Shown here in pieces: positions 9,186 through 16,782 of a stretch of DNA of 40,730 nt. The stretch lies in the NCBI GenBank assembly GCA_949741925.1, contig CATJOY010000024.1, positions 1-40,730 on the forward strand, given 5' to 3'. This stretch comes from an uncultured Desulfovibrionaceae bacterium. GTDB lineage: Bacteria; Desulfobacterota; Desulfovibrionia; Desulfovibrionales; Desulfovibrionaceae. Under the pieces are notes generated by a model. It searched no databases. It was not told where the DNA came from and saw only the letters and a list, made by a program, of their open reading frames with translations. Position 1 is the first letter of the stretch. Every line of letters starts with the position of its first letter. The translations under genes and the position numbers were made by a program.

Positions 9186-9908
9186 CTAGCGCCAGCCCAT
9201 GAAGCGCTGGATGTTGGTATAAAAGACATCTTCAAGTTGGCGCTCGTTCAATCCGGAAACCTCGGTCCGCAGGATTTCCACGGCATAGTGGTGAAAGGGA
9301 GCGTCACTCCCCCAGAAAAGACGTTCTGCCCCCACGCGGCAGTATGCTTCTTTGATCTTTGTGTGCATAGGCATGCCGGAGTTTTCCAGGAAAATATTGT
9401 CATATTTTCTTGCCGTGTCGATGGCGGCCTGAATATACACGCCGTGACCGTGCCCCATGTGGACCATGACAATACGCACCTCCGGGAAGGCTTCCGCAAG
9501 CTGTCCGATGCTCCAGGGCAGAGAAAAGGGCGGGTGCCCCGAATGGATAAAAACCGGTAGATTCCGCCTGCGGGCTTCTTCCATCAAAGGAAACACCACG
9601 CTATCGTTGGCCGTGTAGGCGTTAAACAGCGGGTGGAGCTTGATGCCGCAAAAGCCCTGCCCGTTGAGCAAAGCATCCAGCTCTTCCAAGGCCTGGGGCC
9701 CCCGATTCGGGTCAAGCCAAGCTAACGCCGCAAACCTATCCGGAAACTCGCGCAGCGCCGCTGCCGTTACGGCATTATCCGGATAGCTGATAACAGCTTT
9801 CTCAATGGCATACCGCTCCATGGCCTCGGCCATCTCCCGGGCGGTGAGCCCCACGTCGCACCAGGAACCGAAATAGCCTACGTGCGCGTGCGCGTCGATT
9901 TTTTTCAT
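9186..9908 (-). CDS. Amidohydrolase family protein (metal-dependent TIM-barrel hydrolase)
   Basis: A 240-residue cytoplasmic protein of the amidohydrolase-2 superfamily (COG2159-like). The metal-binding HxH sits at the N-terminus in KKIDAHAHVGYF. Further family motifs are GIKLHPL, PVFIHSGHP and VMVHMGHG, and a late FWGSDAPFH supplies the barrel-end Asp. The start is set by AAGGAG 8-9 bases before the ATG at 9908. A longer in-frame version begins at 10019 but has only an Arg-rich leader. It is transcribed away from the phosphoribosyltransferase gene. The substrate is unknown; homologues include decarboxylases and hydrolases. Confidence 0.85.
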   Translation of the reverse strand: MKKIDAHAHVGYFGSWCDVGLTAREMAEAMERYAIEKAVISYPDNAVTAAALREFPDRFAALAWLDPNRGPQALEELDALLNGQGFCGIKLHPLFNAYTANDSVVFPLMEEARRRNLPVFIHSGHPPFSLPWSIGQLAEAFPEVRIVMVHMGHGHGVYIQAAIDTARKYDNIFLENSGMPMHTKIKEAYCRVGAERLFWGSDAPFHHYAVEILRTEVSGLNERQLEDVFYTNIQRFMGWR

Positions 9909-10020
9909 CGCTCTTCTCCTTTCTGTAAAACAATGCCGCCTCGCATGCCCGTGCGCCCTAACCGACGCTCTACGCCATACCCAGCCTGACGGCAATTTTT
10001 CCCCTCTACGGGGTACCATC

Positions 10021-10050
10021 TTTACAACATAATCATCCGTTTGCTATATT
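10021..10050 (+). promoter_or_regulatory. Probable sigma-70 promoter of the phosphoribosyltransferase gene
   Basis: TTTACA (10021-10026) and TATATT (10045-10050) are 18 bases apart. The predicted start near 10057 leaves a short leader before the GTG start at 10079. Confidence 0.45.
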
Positions 10051-10078
10051 TTTTACTCACATAGCGAGGAGAGGGCGT

Positions 10079-10663
10079 GTGCGGTACTTTGATTTTGAAA
10101 TCTTCGGTCTACGACGTAAGCTGCCGTATGTGCAGATCGGGGAAAATCTGGTCTTAGCCAGCTTTGTTGTAATTTCCGATACCGAGCTTATCCAAAAGGT
10201 TGCCCCGGAATTGCTCAAAAAGCTGCCCGAGGTGGATGTGCTGATGACCGCCGAAGCTAAGGGTATCTGCCTGACCTATGAACTAAGTCGGCTGCTGGGC
10301 ATGAAAGATTTCGTTGTTGCCCGCAAAAGCCGCAAGCCCTACATGCAGAATCCCGTTTCCGTTACCGTCAACTCCATTACCACCCAAAAGGAGCAGACCC
10401 TCTGGCTGGATGGCTGCGATGCCGAGAAAATCAGGGGGAAGCGCGTAGCGCTCATTGATGATGTCATTGCCACGGGCGAATCTATCGCGGCTATCGAAGC
10501 CCTGGCCAAACAGGCCGGCGCTATCGTAGCAGCTAAAGCCGCCATTCTGGCCGAACTTGAATCCGTGCACCGGCCGGATATCATCTACCTGAAAGAACAC
10601 TTCGTTTTCCGCCCCAACCCCGACGGCACATACACGCCGCTGGAAACGCTGGCGCAAGAATAA
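10079..10663 (+). CDS. Type I phosphoribosyltransferase (Apt-like)
   Basis: A 194-residue cytoplasmic protein with the PRPP-binding loop VALIDDVIATGES (about 122-134), the hallmark of type I phosphoribosyltransferases. The general layout resembles adenine phosphoribosyltransferase or the PRT domain of purine regulators. It is longer than typical Apt (about 170-180) and has an unusual N-terminus with IFGLRRKLPYVQIG. It may salvage a purine base using PRPP; the exact base cannot be read from sequence. The start is GTG, preceded by AGGAGAGG, and a probable promoter lies just upstream. Codon use is like the neighbours. Confidence 0.82.
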   Translation: MRYFDFEIFGLRRKLPYVQIGENLVLASFVVISDTELIQKVAPELLKKLPEVDVLMTAEAKGICLTYELSRLLGMKDFVVARKSRKPYMQNPVSVTVNSITTQKEQTLWLDGCDAEKIRGKRVALIDDVIATGESIAAIEALAKQAGAIVAAKAAILAELESVHRPDIIYLKEHFVFRPNPDGTYTPLETLAQE

Positions 10664-10790
10664 AAGCGCCTCAGGCCGTCCGCTCCCTCAGCATCGCCCG
10701 CCCGGTCGTATCCGCTGCCGGAAAACGGCGCCAGACTAAGAAGCGCTTCTGTGCTGACGAACCGCCGCCCCTACCACACCGGAGGATTTC

Positions 10791-11093
10791 ATGGAAACAC
10801 CGATCATCAGTTGTTGCGGCACCGTTTGTTCGGAGTGTCCGGCCTGGCCCGATAGTTGCGACGGCTGTTTCGCTGTGCATGGCACTCCGTACTGGACTGC
10901 CGAGGCCGGTTTGGAGCGCTGCCCGCTCTATGCCTGTTGCCGCCGGGAACGGGAACTCCCCCACTGTGGCCTTTGCAAAGAACTCCCCTGCGAGATGTTC
11001 CGCTCCCTAAAAGACCCGGCCATGAGCGATGAAGAGCATGAAAAGGGCCTCAGCGAACGGATCGCCAGATTGAAGAGCCGCTCACAGGAGTAA
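10791..11093 (+). CDS. DUF3795 small cysteine-rich protein
   Basis: A 100-residue protein with Cys in clusters: CCGTVCSECPAW at the N-terminus, then CDGC, CPLYACC and CGLCKELPC. This pattern fits DUF3795, found mostly in anaerobes and presumed to bind a metal or Fe-S cluster. The C-terminal third is charged and helical. GGAGG lies 6-7 bases before the ATG. It follows the phosphoribosyltransferase by 127 bases and may share its transcript. No function is known. Confidence 0.82.
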   Translation: METPIISCCGTVCSECPAWPDSCDGCFAVHGTPYWTAEAGLERCPLYACCRRERELPHCGLCKELPCEMFRSLKDPAMSDEEHEKGLSERIARLKSRSQE

Positions 11094-11127
11094 AAAATAT
11101 AAAAATGGGGTAGAAAAAATATAAAAA
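11092..11127. repeat. Two direct AT-rich repeats at the DUF3795 stop codon
   Basis: AAAAAATATAAAAA occurs at 11092-11105 and again at 11114-11127, a period of 22 bases. It marks an abrupt drop in GC at the left edge of the 11-15.7 kb block. Confidence 0.6.
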
Positions 11128-11511
11128 CCAGGATATCATTTACTCGTAGGTGTTCAATAGTTCGATGCATTCCCTTGGAGCAGAGAAGAGTTCGCAAGGA
11201 GATCTCAAAAAGCTGTTGCTTTAGTGCCATGCCTAATATCATCATGGAGAGAAAAATTGGCATATCAACTGAGCAGCAATTTTGATGCGCGTTCCAAAGA
11301 AAGCTTTCGCTCTTCTTCTCGGCACGTTCCTTGCTCTCTCTCTCTCTCTCTCTCTCTAAACTCTATATAGTACTATTGCAAAAGCAGCCGTGGCAGTGTT
11401 CTGCATGGCTGCTTTTTGCCGTTTTTCCGGTATTGCGTTCAGCGGGGATTTTCTCCGCCGGAAGCGTGATGCCCTATAATCACGTATCCCCAAGGGCACG
11501 GAGGAAAGTCT
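11094..11511. other. 418-base AT-rich upstream region of the racemase operon
   Basis: GC is clearly lower here than in neighbouring genes. It contains the two 14-base A/T repeats at its left edge, a (CT)12 microsatellite at 11334-11357 and a TATATAG -10-like stretch at 11364-11370. No gene is seen. A frame running from the microsatellite encodes a Ser-Leu repeat but has no ribosome site. Confidence 0.4.
11334..11357. repeat. (CT)12 microsatellite
   Basis: Twelve perfect CT units. A TTGCTC -35-like element begins at 11331 on its left. TATATAG follows at 11364, so the repeat forms most of a would-be promoter spacer for the racemase gene (27 bases as read). Slipped-strand changes in unit number are known to switch genes in other bacteria. 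Confidence 0.9.
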
Positions 11512-12243
11512 ATGAAACCTCTTGTCGGCGTTATCGGTGGCGCGGGCGTTGCGGCGACCAATACACTCTGTGAGATTATAGAGGTCTGCGGCTTGCGCAA
11601 TGGCGCATTCAGGGATATGCACCACCCTGAAATGGTTATCTTCCAGGCTACCCAGGCCCCCTCGCGCAGCATGTTCCTGGAAGGCCGAGGGCCATCGTAT
11701 ATTGAAGCCTATCTCGAAGTGACGCGCAAACTTCAAGCTGCCGGAGCCACTAAAATTGCCATGTGTTGCAATACAGCGCACTGGGGAATAGCAACGTTGG
11801 AGCAGCAATCAGGCATACCATTCATCAATATAATTCGGGAGGTCATTCTTGAAGCACGGGCAACCGGCAAACGTGCCCTCGGCCTGTTGGCCTCAGATGG
11901 CTGTTTGCAAGGCAGGGTCTATGAGCCCTACCTTGAAGAGCTGCTGCCCCAAGCGAACCTGATGTACCCTACGCCGGATCTGCAGCGGGAAATTACCCGG
12001 GGTATCTGCAACATAAAAAACAGCGCTCGCCTACTGCCGGAAAAGCACAAGGACCGTCCCCGAACTATTTTCAAGCGCGTTACCCAAACGATGTTCGATG
12101 CGGGAGCGGAACTCCTGCTCATCGGTTGCACGGATATCCGGGTGGATTTCCAGTGCGACAACAGCGTGGATTCCCTAGAAATACTGGCTCAATGTATCCT
12201 CAAAGAAACAGCGGACGACCACAACAACACAGGTGCCTTATGA
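11512..12243 (+). CDS. Aspartate/glutamate racemase family protein
   Basis: A 243-residue cytoplasmic protein of the PLP-independent Asp/Glu racemase superfamily. Both catalytic cysteines are present: Cys86 in MCCNTAH and Cys206 in IGCTDIR. The N-terminal glycine loop GVIGGAGVAAT (6-16) is also typical. Substrate may be aspartate, glutamate or a related acid. GGAGG lies about 8 bases before the ATG. The gene overlaps the following methyltransferase by 4 bases (ATGA), so the two are one operon. It is distinct from murI and likely makes a D-amino acid or related acid for a dedicated product. Confidence 0.87.
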   Translation: MKPLVGVIGGAGVAATNTLCEIIEVCGLRNGAFRDMHHPEMVIFQATQAPSRSMFLEGRGPSYIEAYLEVTRKLQAAGATKIAMCCNTAHWGIATLEQQSGIPFINIIREVILEARATGKRALGLLASDGCLQGRVYEPYLEELLPQANLMYPTPDLQREITRGICNIKNSARLLPEKHKDRPRTIFKRVTQTMFDAGAELLLIGCTDIRVDFQCDNSVDSLEILAQCILKETADDHNNTGAL

Positions 12244-12926
12244 ATGATTCCGAACACAGCATCAACGCTAAGGCCCTCTCCTTTTTTGAAAGAATGGCCA
12301 CCTCAGGGCAGTGCAACCAAAATTCCGTAAAATTAGCCAAAAATAGCGATTATTCAGATATGGATGTCGCGTTTCTCCGAAAATACACCACTCGCGAATC
12401 CACTGTACTTGATCTGGGCGCAGGCACAGGTCTTATTGTCAATAAACTCTATCCCCACGTCAAAAATATTGTTGCCGTAGAGCCATTTACCCGTTTTACA
12501 CGCTTTATAGCCGCAACTGAGGGTATTACTGTAGTTCACCAAACAGTTTCTGAATTCACAACAACGGCCAAATTCGACCTTATTTCCCTCTTTGGTCTGA
12601 TGCATTACGTTGACGAAAGTCAGGCAAAAGAAATTTATACAAAATACATCAAATACCTAAAGAGGGAGGGCATCATGATCATCAAAAACCAGTTTGGCCT
12701 AACGGAAGATATCACCATCAACGGGTATTCGGAGGAGTTACAAGAAAACTATTCCGCACAGTACCGGCAGATAGATAAAGAAGTGCGTCTACTTCGTGAA
12801 GCCGGGTTTGGCCACGTTGCAGTGGTTGATATTTACCCGAAGGAATGCAACCGCTGGAATAATACGCATTTTTTTGCCCTTGTCGCAGCAAAACAGCCTC
12901 AGGGCCTCCAGCCGCGCACAAACTGA
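12240..12926 (+). CDS. Class I SAM-dependent methyltransferase
   Basis: A 228-residue cytoplasmic protein with the SAM-binding motif VLDLGAGTG at 56-64, the acidic strand end VAVEPF (79-83) and a LISLFGLMHYV motif IV region. The start ATG at 12240 overlaps the racemase stop codon. Base composition is lower in GC than the core genes around, suggesting transfer. Its 3' end overlaps the 3' end of the opposite-strand nucleotidyltransferase by 28 bases. The methyl acceptor is unknown. Context suggests a small-molecule or glycan substituent. Confidence 0.85.
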   Translation: MNDSEHSINAKALSFFERMATSGQCNQNSVKLAKNSDYSDMDVAFLRKYTTRESTVLDLGAGTGLIVNKLYPHVKNIVAVEPFTRFTRFIAATEGITVVHQTVSEFTTTAKFDLISLFGLMHYVDESQAKEIYTKYIKYLKREGIMIIKNQFGLTEDITINGYSEELQENYSAQYRQIDKEVRLLREAGFGHVAVVDIYPKECNRWNNTHFFALVAAKQPQGLQPRTN

Positions 12927-13537
12927 ATTGCCCGTTCGTAATCCTCAAAGGTATCGATATCGCAGGCTCGTATTTTGATCCCCGGCATGGGTAAAAACTT
13001 TTCTAGTTGGTTGTATACGTTGCCTGAGGTATAGCGCACCTTTTCCCGATCTATGCAGGCAGGTCCTGTCCACTCGTAATCCCCTTCGCGGCGGGAAAAT
13101 CCCAGCACATCGCCCTGCTCGTTCACCGTAACAAAAACAGCGTCGTCAGACATCTTATCGCTGTAGGCTACGTATTCGCTTTCAGCTTCAAGGCACAGCC
13201 GGATATCATCAGGGTGAACCAGCAAATCCCCGTCATATTCCATCACGCGCTCGTTGGCGTGCTGCGAGCCGAGGTAAAAACTGGCCCCTGTTTTCGTATC
13301 AAAGTAGTTGTGATTATAAACAAAAATCACATCACTACGGTATTTGAGCACTTCCTTGACCACATCGTTAGCTTGGTACCCGATAACAACCCGCACGTCT
13401 TCAACATCTTTGAAGAGTTCTAACTGCCAGGCAATCAAGGAACGGCCTTCAATTTCCAGCAGGGCCTTGGTTGTACCCAAACCAAGCCGGGAACCTATGC
13501 CCGCGCAACTGATAATAATTGATTGAGCTGTCTGCAT
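12899..13537 (-). CDS. NTP-transferase family nucleotidyltransferase
   Basis: A 212-residue cytoplasmic protein of the NTP_transferase (COG1213-like) fold. The nucleotide-binding loop is SCAGIGSRLG (10-19), with Lys24 in TTKALLEI. An Asp-rich metal region (EYDGDLLVHPDD) follows. Family members transfer CMP or another NMP to phosphocholine, sugar phosphates or, in the Campylobacter phosphoramidate pathway, phosphoglutamine. Its start lies 43 bases inside the end of the HAD gene, so the two are coupled. The activated substrate is unknown. Confidence 0.85.
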   Translation of the reverse strand: MQTAQSIIISCAGIGSRLGLGTTKALLEIEGRSLIAWQLELFKDVEDVRVVIGYQANDVVKEVLKYRSDVIFVYNHNYFDTKTGASFYLGSQHANERVMEYDGDLLVHPDDIRLCLEAESEYVAYSDKMSDDAVFVTVNEQGDVLGFSRREGDYEWTGPACIDREKVRYTSGNVYNQLEKFLPMPGIKIRACDIDTFEDYERAIQFVRGWRP

Positions 13538-14109
13538 AGTGCGTCTTCACTGAATACAAGGTAATCCGCAATGGATAAAACACCAGGGGCCGGCCAGTGC
13601 GTCAAGCCTGTAGCAATAGAAATATCCGCAAGCCGCATGGCTTCGATATCGTTATTACCGTCGCCGATAAAGACGGTAGTAGCGCCCATATTTTTATAGT
13701 AGGCGACAACCTTTTCCTTTTTCAAAATGCTTGTCAGTTTGGCTACCCGGCCATCTTCAAGCAAACCGCTGGAGCAATAGAATCGTGATGAAACGCGCTC
13801 CGCCAGCCTGGCAACCCAGCAATCCAGATTGCCTGTAGCAATAATGCAATCATCCTCGTGGGCATGGATGAAATCCACAACCTTACTGTACAAGCTGACC
13901 GTGCCGAGCAGGTCGGCAACTTTATCTACGGGCAATTTTCCCAGAATATGAACGCGCCTGATAAAGCTTTCAATAAACGGCACGTTCCCCGCAATAGTCG
14001 CCTTGGTCAGTTCTTTGATCTCCTCTTGGACACCGAAGAACTCTGCAATCAACGGCAACGTTTCCTGGGAGGTTACCGTACCGTCTAGGTCAAAAATAAA
14101 TTTAATCAC
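13495..14109 (-). CDS. HAD superfamily phosphatase (phosphoserine-phosphatase-like)
   Basis: A cytoplasmic HAD hydrolase of about 204 residues. Motif I is FDLDGT with nucleophile Asp7 and Asp9. A TGNLD motif II follows, then a Lys-rich stretch and FIGDGNNDIEAM as motifs III/IV. A helical cap of the SerB type lies between motifs I and II. The GTG at 14109 puts the catalytic motif at the usual distance from the N-terminus. An ATG at 14172 would add 21 residues. It overlaps the nucleotidyltransferase, so the pair may act in sequence on the same phosphorylated small molecule. The substrate is unknown. Confidence 0.85.
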   Translation of the reverse strand: MIKFIFDLDGTVTSQETLPLIAEFFGVQEEIKELTKATIAGNVPFIESFIRRVHILGKLPVDKVADLLGTVSLYSKVVDFIHAHEDDCIIATGNLDCWVARLAERVSSRFYCSSGLLEDGRVAKLTSILKKEKVVAYYKNMGATTVFIGDGNNDIEAMRLADISIATGLTHWPAPGVLSIADYLVFSEDALCRQLNQLLSVARA

Positions 14110-14442
14110 GGCACACCGGCTTCCCGAGGCAAAAGGTTTAAGGCCGGTCGGCACGGAATTATGCCAGGTCATTCCGTAGCCGATCCCTCATATATACTCT
14201 ACGCAATTTTTCAAAACGCTTCAACCCCTGACATCCAGTTTGCAACTCCTGTTTCCGAACCGGGGGGTCTCCCGACTCCCGGGAGGCCAAGCGTCCAGCG
14301 CCGGAGGTATCCTGAAGGGCAGGGAATCATGCCCCGCTCTGAGCATGGGAGGGGAACAGCTCTCGGAGTTTTCACCCTGCCCGGCTCCTTCAAGACGCGC
14401 GGCGGGGCGGGCTCAAAGGCGCTTCACCCAACCAGGCGCGGG
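14110..14442. other. 333-base gap inside the minus-strand surface cluster
   Basis: No credible gene. It contains the self-complementary CTCCCGGGAG and a 7-base inverted pair (GGCAGGG, CCCTGCC) flanking about 70 bases. The HAD/nucleotidyltransferase pair may have its own promoter here, but I cannot point to one. Confidence 0.35.
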
Positions 14443-15729
14443 TCAGGAATTGGAAAAACAGAGATTTTTAAAATAGGCGCAATAGTTTTTACAGGCCAAG
14501 GCCGCGTTATCCGGAATCAGAACCTGGCGCACAAAGTCCGTTCTACGGGCTTTAAGCACATCCCTCCCCTCGAGAACAACGCCTTGCACAAAGCCGAGAA
14601 TATCCTCCTCGTTATCCGCATGGTAGAGAATTCGCAGCACGTCATTCCCGATCTCGTTAAACGAGGGAAACGTGCCAGAATTATGACCGACAACATAACA
14701 GGCGGGCTTTCCGGTTGCGCTGTACTCAGCCATAAAGCTTACGCTATCCAAAATCATAGCGTCTGAGCCCAGGAAAAGATCTATCCACTCGCCTTCTTCC
14801 AACTGACCGTTGTTCAGATGCGCCCACTTGGCGTAATAGGCATCGACCTCCTCCGCGCTCCAGTGGTGGATTGCGCGCAGCGATTCCCGCAATGCGGGAT
14901 GCGGCTTGAAGGCGATCTGCAACCTATTTCTCTGTGTAAAGGCGAGCTTCAGCATGAAATCTTTATAATGGATAAAGTTCCCATACCCGGCCCAAGCATG
15001 GTGGGGAGCCCAAATAATTTTTTTCAGTGGTTTCCCCGTCTCCTTCCATACGTTTCGAGGAACGTAGGTCAGATCAAAAATCGGGTCCAACTTAAGAGGC
15101 CCCGGAAACTCCTCAGCGACATTGGCCCCCTGAATCCTGGAATGGGCTTTGAACATAGCCCGTTCGGGGCGCATGGTGGTAAAGAGTTTGTAGGCCTGAT
15201 TCATAACCTTCTGGTGAAAGTGGATGCTCAGGTTATCTGCCAGATGGCCCCCATAGGGAATATAAAAATACAAGGAATCAGGAAACGCATCGGGCAAAAA
15301 ATTCGGGTGGTTCCAATTGTAGCCGCTTTCCACCAGCACGATATCAGGCCGCAACTCCTCGTTGACATTCAGAACCTGCCGCGTTTCCGGATCAAAGCTG
15401 CGCCGATAAGGAAGCCCCTTGGAACGGAGAACCTTCTCCGCCTCCTGCATTTTTTTGAACATGACCTGCATATTGCCATCATATAAATACAGAGAGAGAA
15501 CAAGAGTTACCTTGAACTGCGGCACCGCCGCAAGCAGGGGATAGAGCCGGGAAAAGTTATCAACGCAGGCGTTTTGGTACGCAAGGATAACAAGAGTGAT
15601 ATCCTCCCCGCGAGCCGCTTTAGCCCGAATGCCTTCCAAGATTTTTGCATAGCGAGCGGCTCTTCTTTCCCAGTCAGCCCAAAGAGCGGCATCCTCACTG
15701 TTCATTACATTCCCGTCTGTTGTGTGCAT
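14443..15729 (-). CDS. CDP-glycerol glycerophosphotransferase-like (TagB/TagF fold) protein
   Basis: A 428-residue cytoplasmic or membrane-associated protein. The C-terminal half (about 230-420) has the GT-B-like signature of the Glyphos_transf family: WAPHH (240-244), FKPHPALR (274-281) and a late DAMILDSVSFMAEY (323-336), with IPYGG near 157-161 equivalent to the family's HG loop. The N-terminal 150 residues are less conserved. In Gram-positives these enzymes add glycerol-phosphate to teichoic acid. In Gram-negatives they are found in capsule and O-antigen loci. The ATG at 15729 has GGCGG about 9 bases upstream; an alternative is 15705. It probably transfers a CDP-activated group to a surface glycan (inference). 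Confidence 0.78.
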   Translation of the reverse strand: MHTTDGNVMNSEDAALWADWERRAARYAKILEGIRAKAARGEDITLVILAYQNACVDNFSRLYPLLAAVPQFKVTLVLSLYLYDGNMQVMFKKMQEAEKVLRSKGLPYRRSFDPETRQVLNVNEELRPDIVLVESGYNWNHPNFLPDAFPDSLYFYIPYGGHLADNLSIHFHQKVMNQAYKLFTTMRPERAMFKAHSRIQGANVAEEFPGPLKLDPIFDLTYVPRNVWKETGKPLKKIIWAPHHAWAGYGNFIHYKDFMLKLAFTQRNRLQIAFKPHPALRESLRAIHHWSAEEVDAYYAKWAHLNNGQLEEGEWIDLFLGSDAMILDSVSFMAEYSATGKPACYVVGHNSGTFPSFNEIGNDVLRILYHADNEEDILGFVQGVVLEGRDVLKARRTDFVRQVLIPDNAALACKNYCAYFKNLCFSNS

Positions 15730-16119
15730 ATGTCATAACCGCCTTTACTCTACCGCCATACCATCCAGCCCTTGTGCCTGATCGAAGCCTGAGAAAACCG
15801 TTTTTGCGGCTCCTGAAAGCGTCGCGTCTTGATGCCCCTAGTGTACACACATAATGCAGAAAGGCCAATCCGCAAGGACGTTACTCCGGCCCCGAGGAGC
15901 CGGAAACGGTATAGGCGCGGGTTGATTTGTACCTTGTAGGGCGGCCCGCCCAAGCCCGGACAGAGAAAGAGTTCCTCTGCCCCGAAATGGGCCCGATGCC
16001 ATGCCGCTACACAGAAAACCGGGGGATAATCAGCTTGACAAAGCCCGGTAAAGAACCCTAATAATTCCTGTGCGAAAAGGGATATCTCCTGTTTCGCGTC
16101 TCTATGTTTCCAACGTAAC
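15730..16119. other. 390-base intergenic region before tRNA-Met
   Basis: It lies between the start of the glycerophosphotransferase-like gene and tRNA-Met, which are divergent. The right third holds the tRNA promoter. The rest holds no gene or structure I can support. Confidence 0.4.
16035..16064 (+). promoter_or_regulatory. Promoter of tRNA-Met
   Basis: A perfect TTGACA (16035-16040) is followed after 18 bases by TAATAA (16059-16064). The predicted start is near 16071, about 49 bases before the mature tRNA. Confidence 0.55.
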
Positions 16120-16195
16120 GGGCCTATAGCTCAGTTGGTAGAGCCGCCGGCTCATAACCGGCCGGTCCGAGGTTCAAGTCCTCGTGGGCCCACCA
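16120..16195 (+). tRNA. tRNA-Met (anticodon CAT)
   Basis: 76 bases folding as a complete cloverleaf with encoded CCA. The acceptor stem is GGGCCTA/TGGGCCC. The anticodon arm GCCGG-CTCATAA-CCGGC gives anticodon CAT. The acceptor starts with a G-C pair, unlike initiator tRNA, so this is elongator Met. Ile2 (lysidine-modified CAT) cannot be fully excluded by eye. Mobile-element remnants follow it. Confidence 0.95.
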
Positions 16196-16210
16196 AGTTT
16201 CTATTTGCAG

Positions 16211-16252
16211 AAGTCCGCTAAAGTTCACAAGGCTTTAGCGGACTTTGCTTTT
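16211..16252 (+). terminator. Rho-independent terminator of tRNA-Met
   Basis: AGTCCGCTAAAG (16212-16223) pairs perfectly with CTTTAGCGGACT (16233-16244) around a 9-base loop. TTGCTTTTGT follows. The 12-bp stem lies 17 bases after the tRNA. Confidence 0.85.
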
Positions 16253-16254
16253 GT

Positions 16255-16660
16255 ACAGATTCAGCGTTCTGACACAAAGCACGCCCGTCTGGGTAAGCCC
16301 GCCGGCGTCTATGCCTACCAGGATATGCGAGGCTGTCTCCTGGGCTATGTGTGCCGCTTCATCCGAGCCGTTGCCGAAGCGCCCGGCTATTGGAACGAGC
16401 GCACGTTCTCCCGCGCGTCAATGAACCTATTGGAAGCCATCGCCGCCACCTCGTGGCTGTGGGATATCGAATACGACGCAGAAGGCCGCGAGACGGAAAG
16501 AACAGTCCCGGTATCCCGCCAGGCAAAAGCGCTATATGCCCAGTGGTACAACTCCATAGTCGAGGAGGCGTTTATTTCCGACAACGCCGCCCTGATGACA
16601 AAGCTCCGGGGACAGGCGCAACGTATTTGCCTTCTCCTTCACAGCCTTGACACCACCCTA
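16255..16660 (+). pseudogene. Remnant of a DUF3987-like mobile-element protein
   Basis: The frame encodes a stretch with WLWDIEYDAEGRE, a QAKALYAQWYNSIVEEA segment and KLRGQAQRICLLLHSLD. These resemble the C-terminal part of DUF3987 proteins, which are primase- or helicase-linked proteins of phages and integrated elements. No start codon or ribosome site is placed sensibly. The frame runs back into the terminator and tRNA, and the sequence after about 16655 no longer looks like a protein. I read it as a broken fragment left next to a tRNA attachment site. The family call is by eye and moderate. Confidence 0.45.
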
Positions 16661-16726
16661 TGGAAGAGAAGTATGTTTATGGCCTTATCATGCCGGGTAA
16701 CAGCGCTTTCCAACGCCACTTCGGGA

Positions 16727-16758
16727 AAACAAAAGGCCCTCCGGGAGCGAAGGGCCTT
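16727..16758 (-). terminator. Terminator of the DUF1640 gene
   Basis: On the minus strand AAGGCCCT pairs with AGGGCCTT around a 10-base loop (16733-16758), followed by TTTTGTTTT. It lies 24 bases after the DUF1640 stop codon. Confidence 0.75.
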
Positions 16759-16782
16759 GAGTCATCGCGAAGTATTAAGCGG

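Noticed and set aside
11331..11573. 80-residue frame beginning with Ser-Leu repeats from the CT tract
   Set aside because: It overlaps the start of the racemase and has no ribosome site; the repeat is better read as a promoter-region feature.
14161..14766. 201-residue plus-strand frame
   Set aside because: It lies over the end of the glycerophosphotransferase-like gene in reverse and the adjacent gap; no ribosome site.
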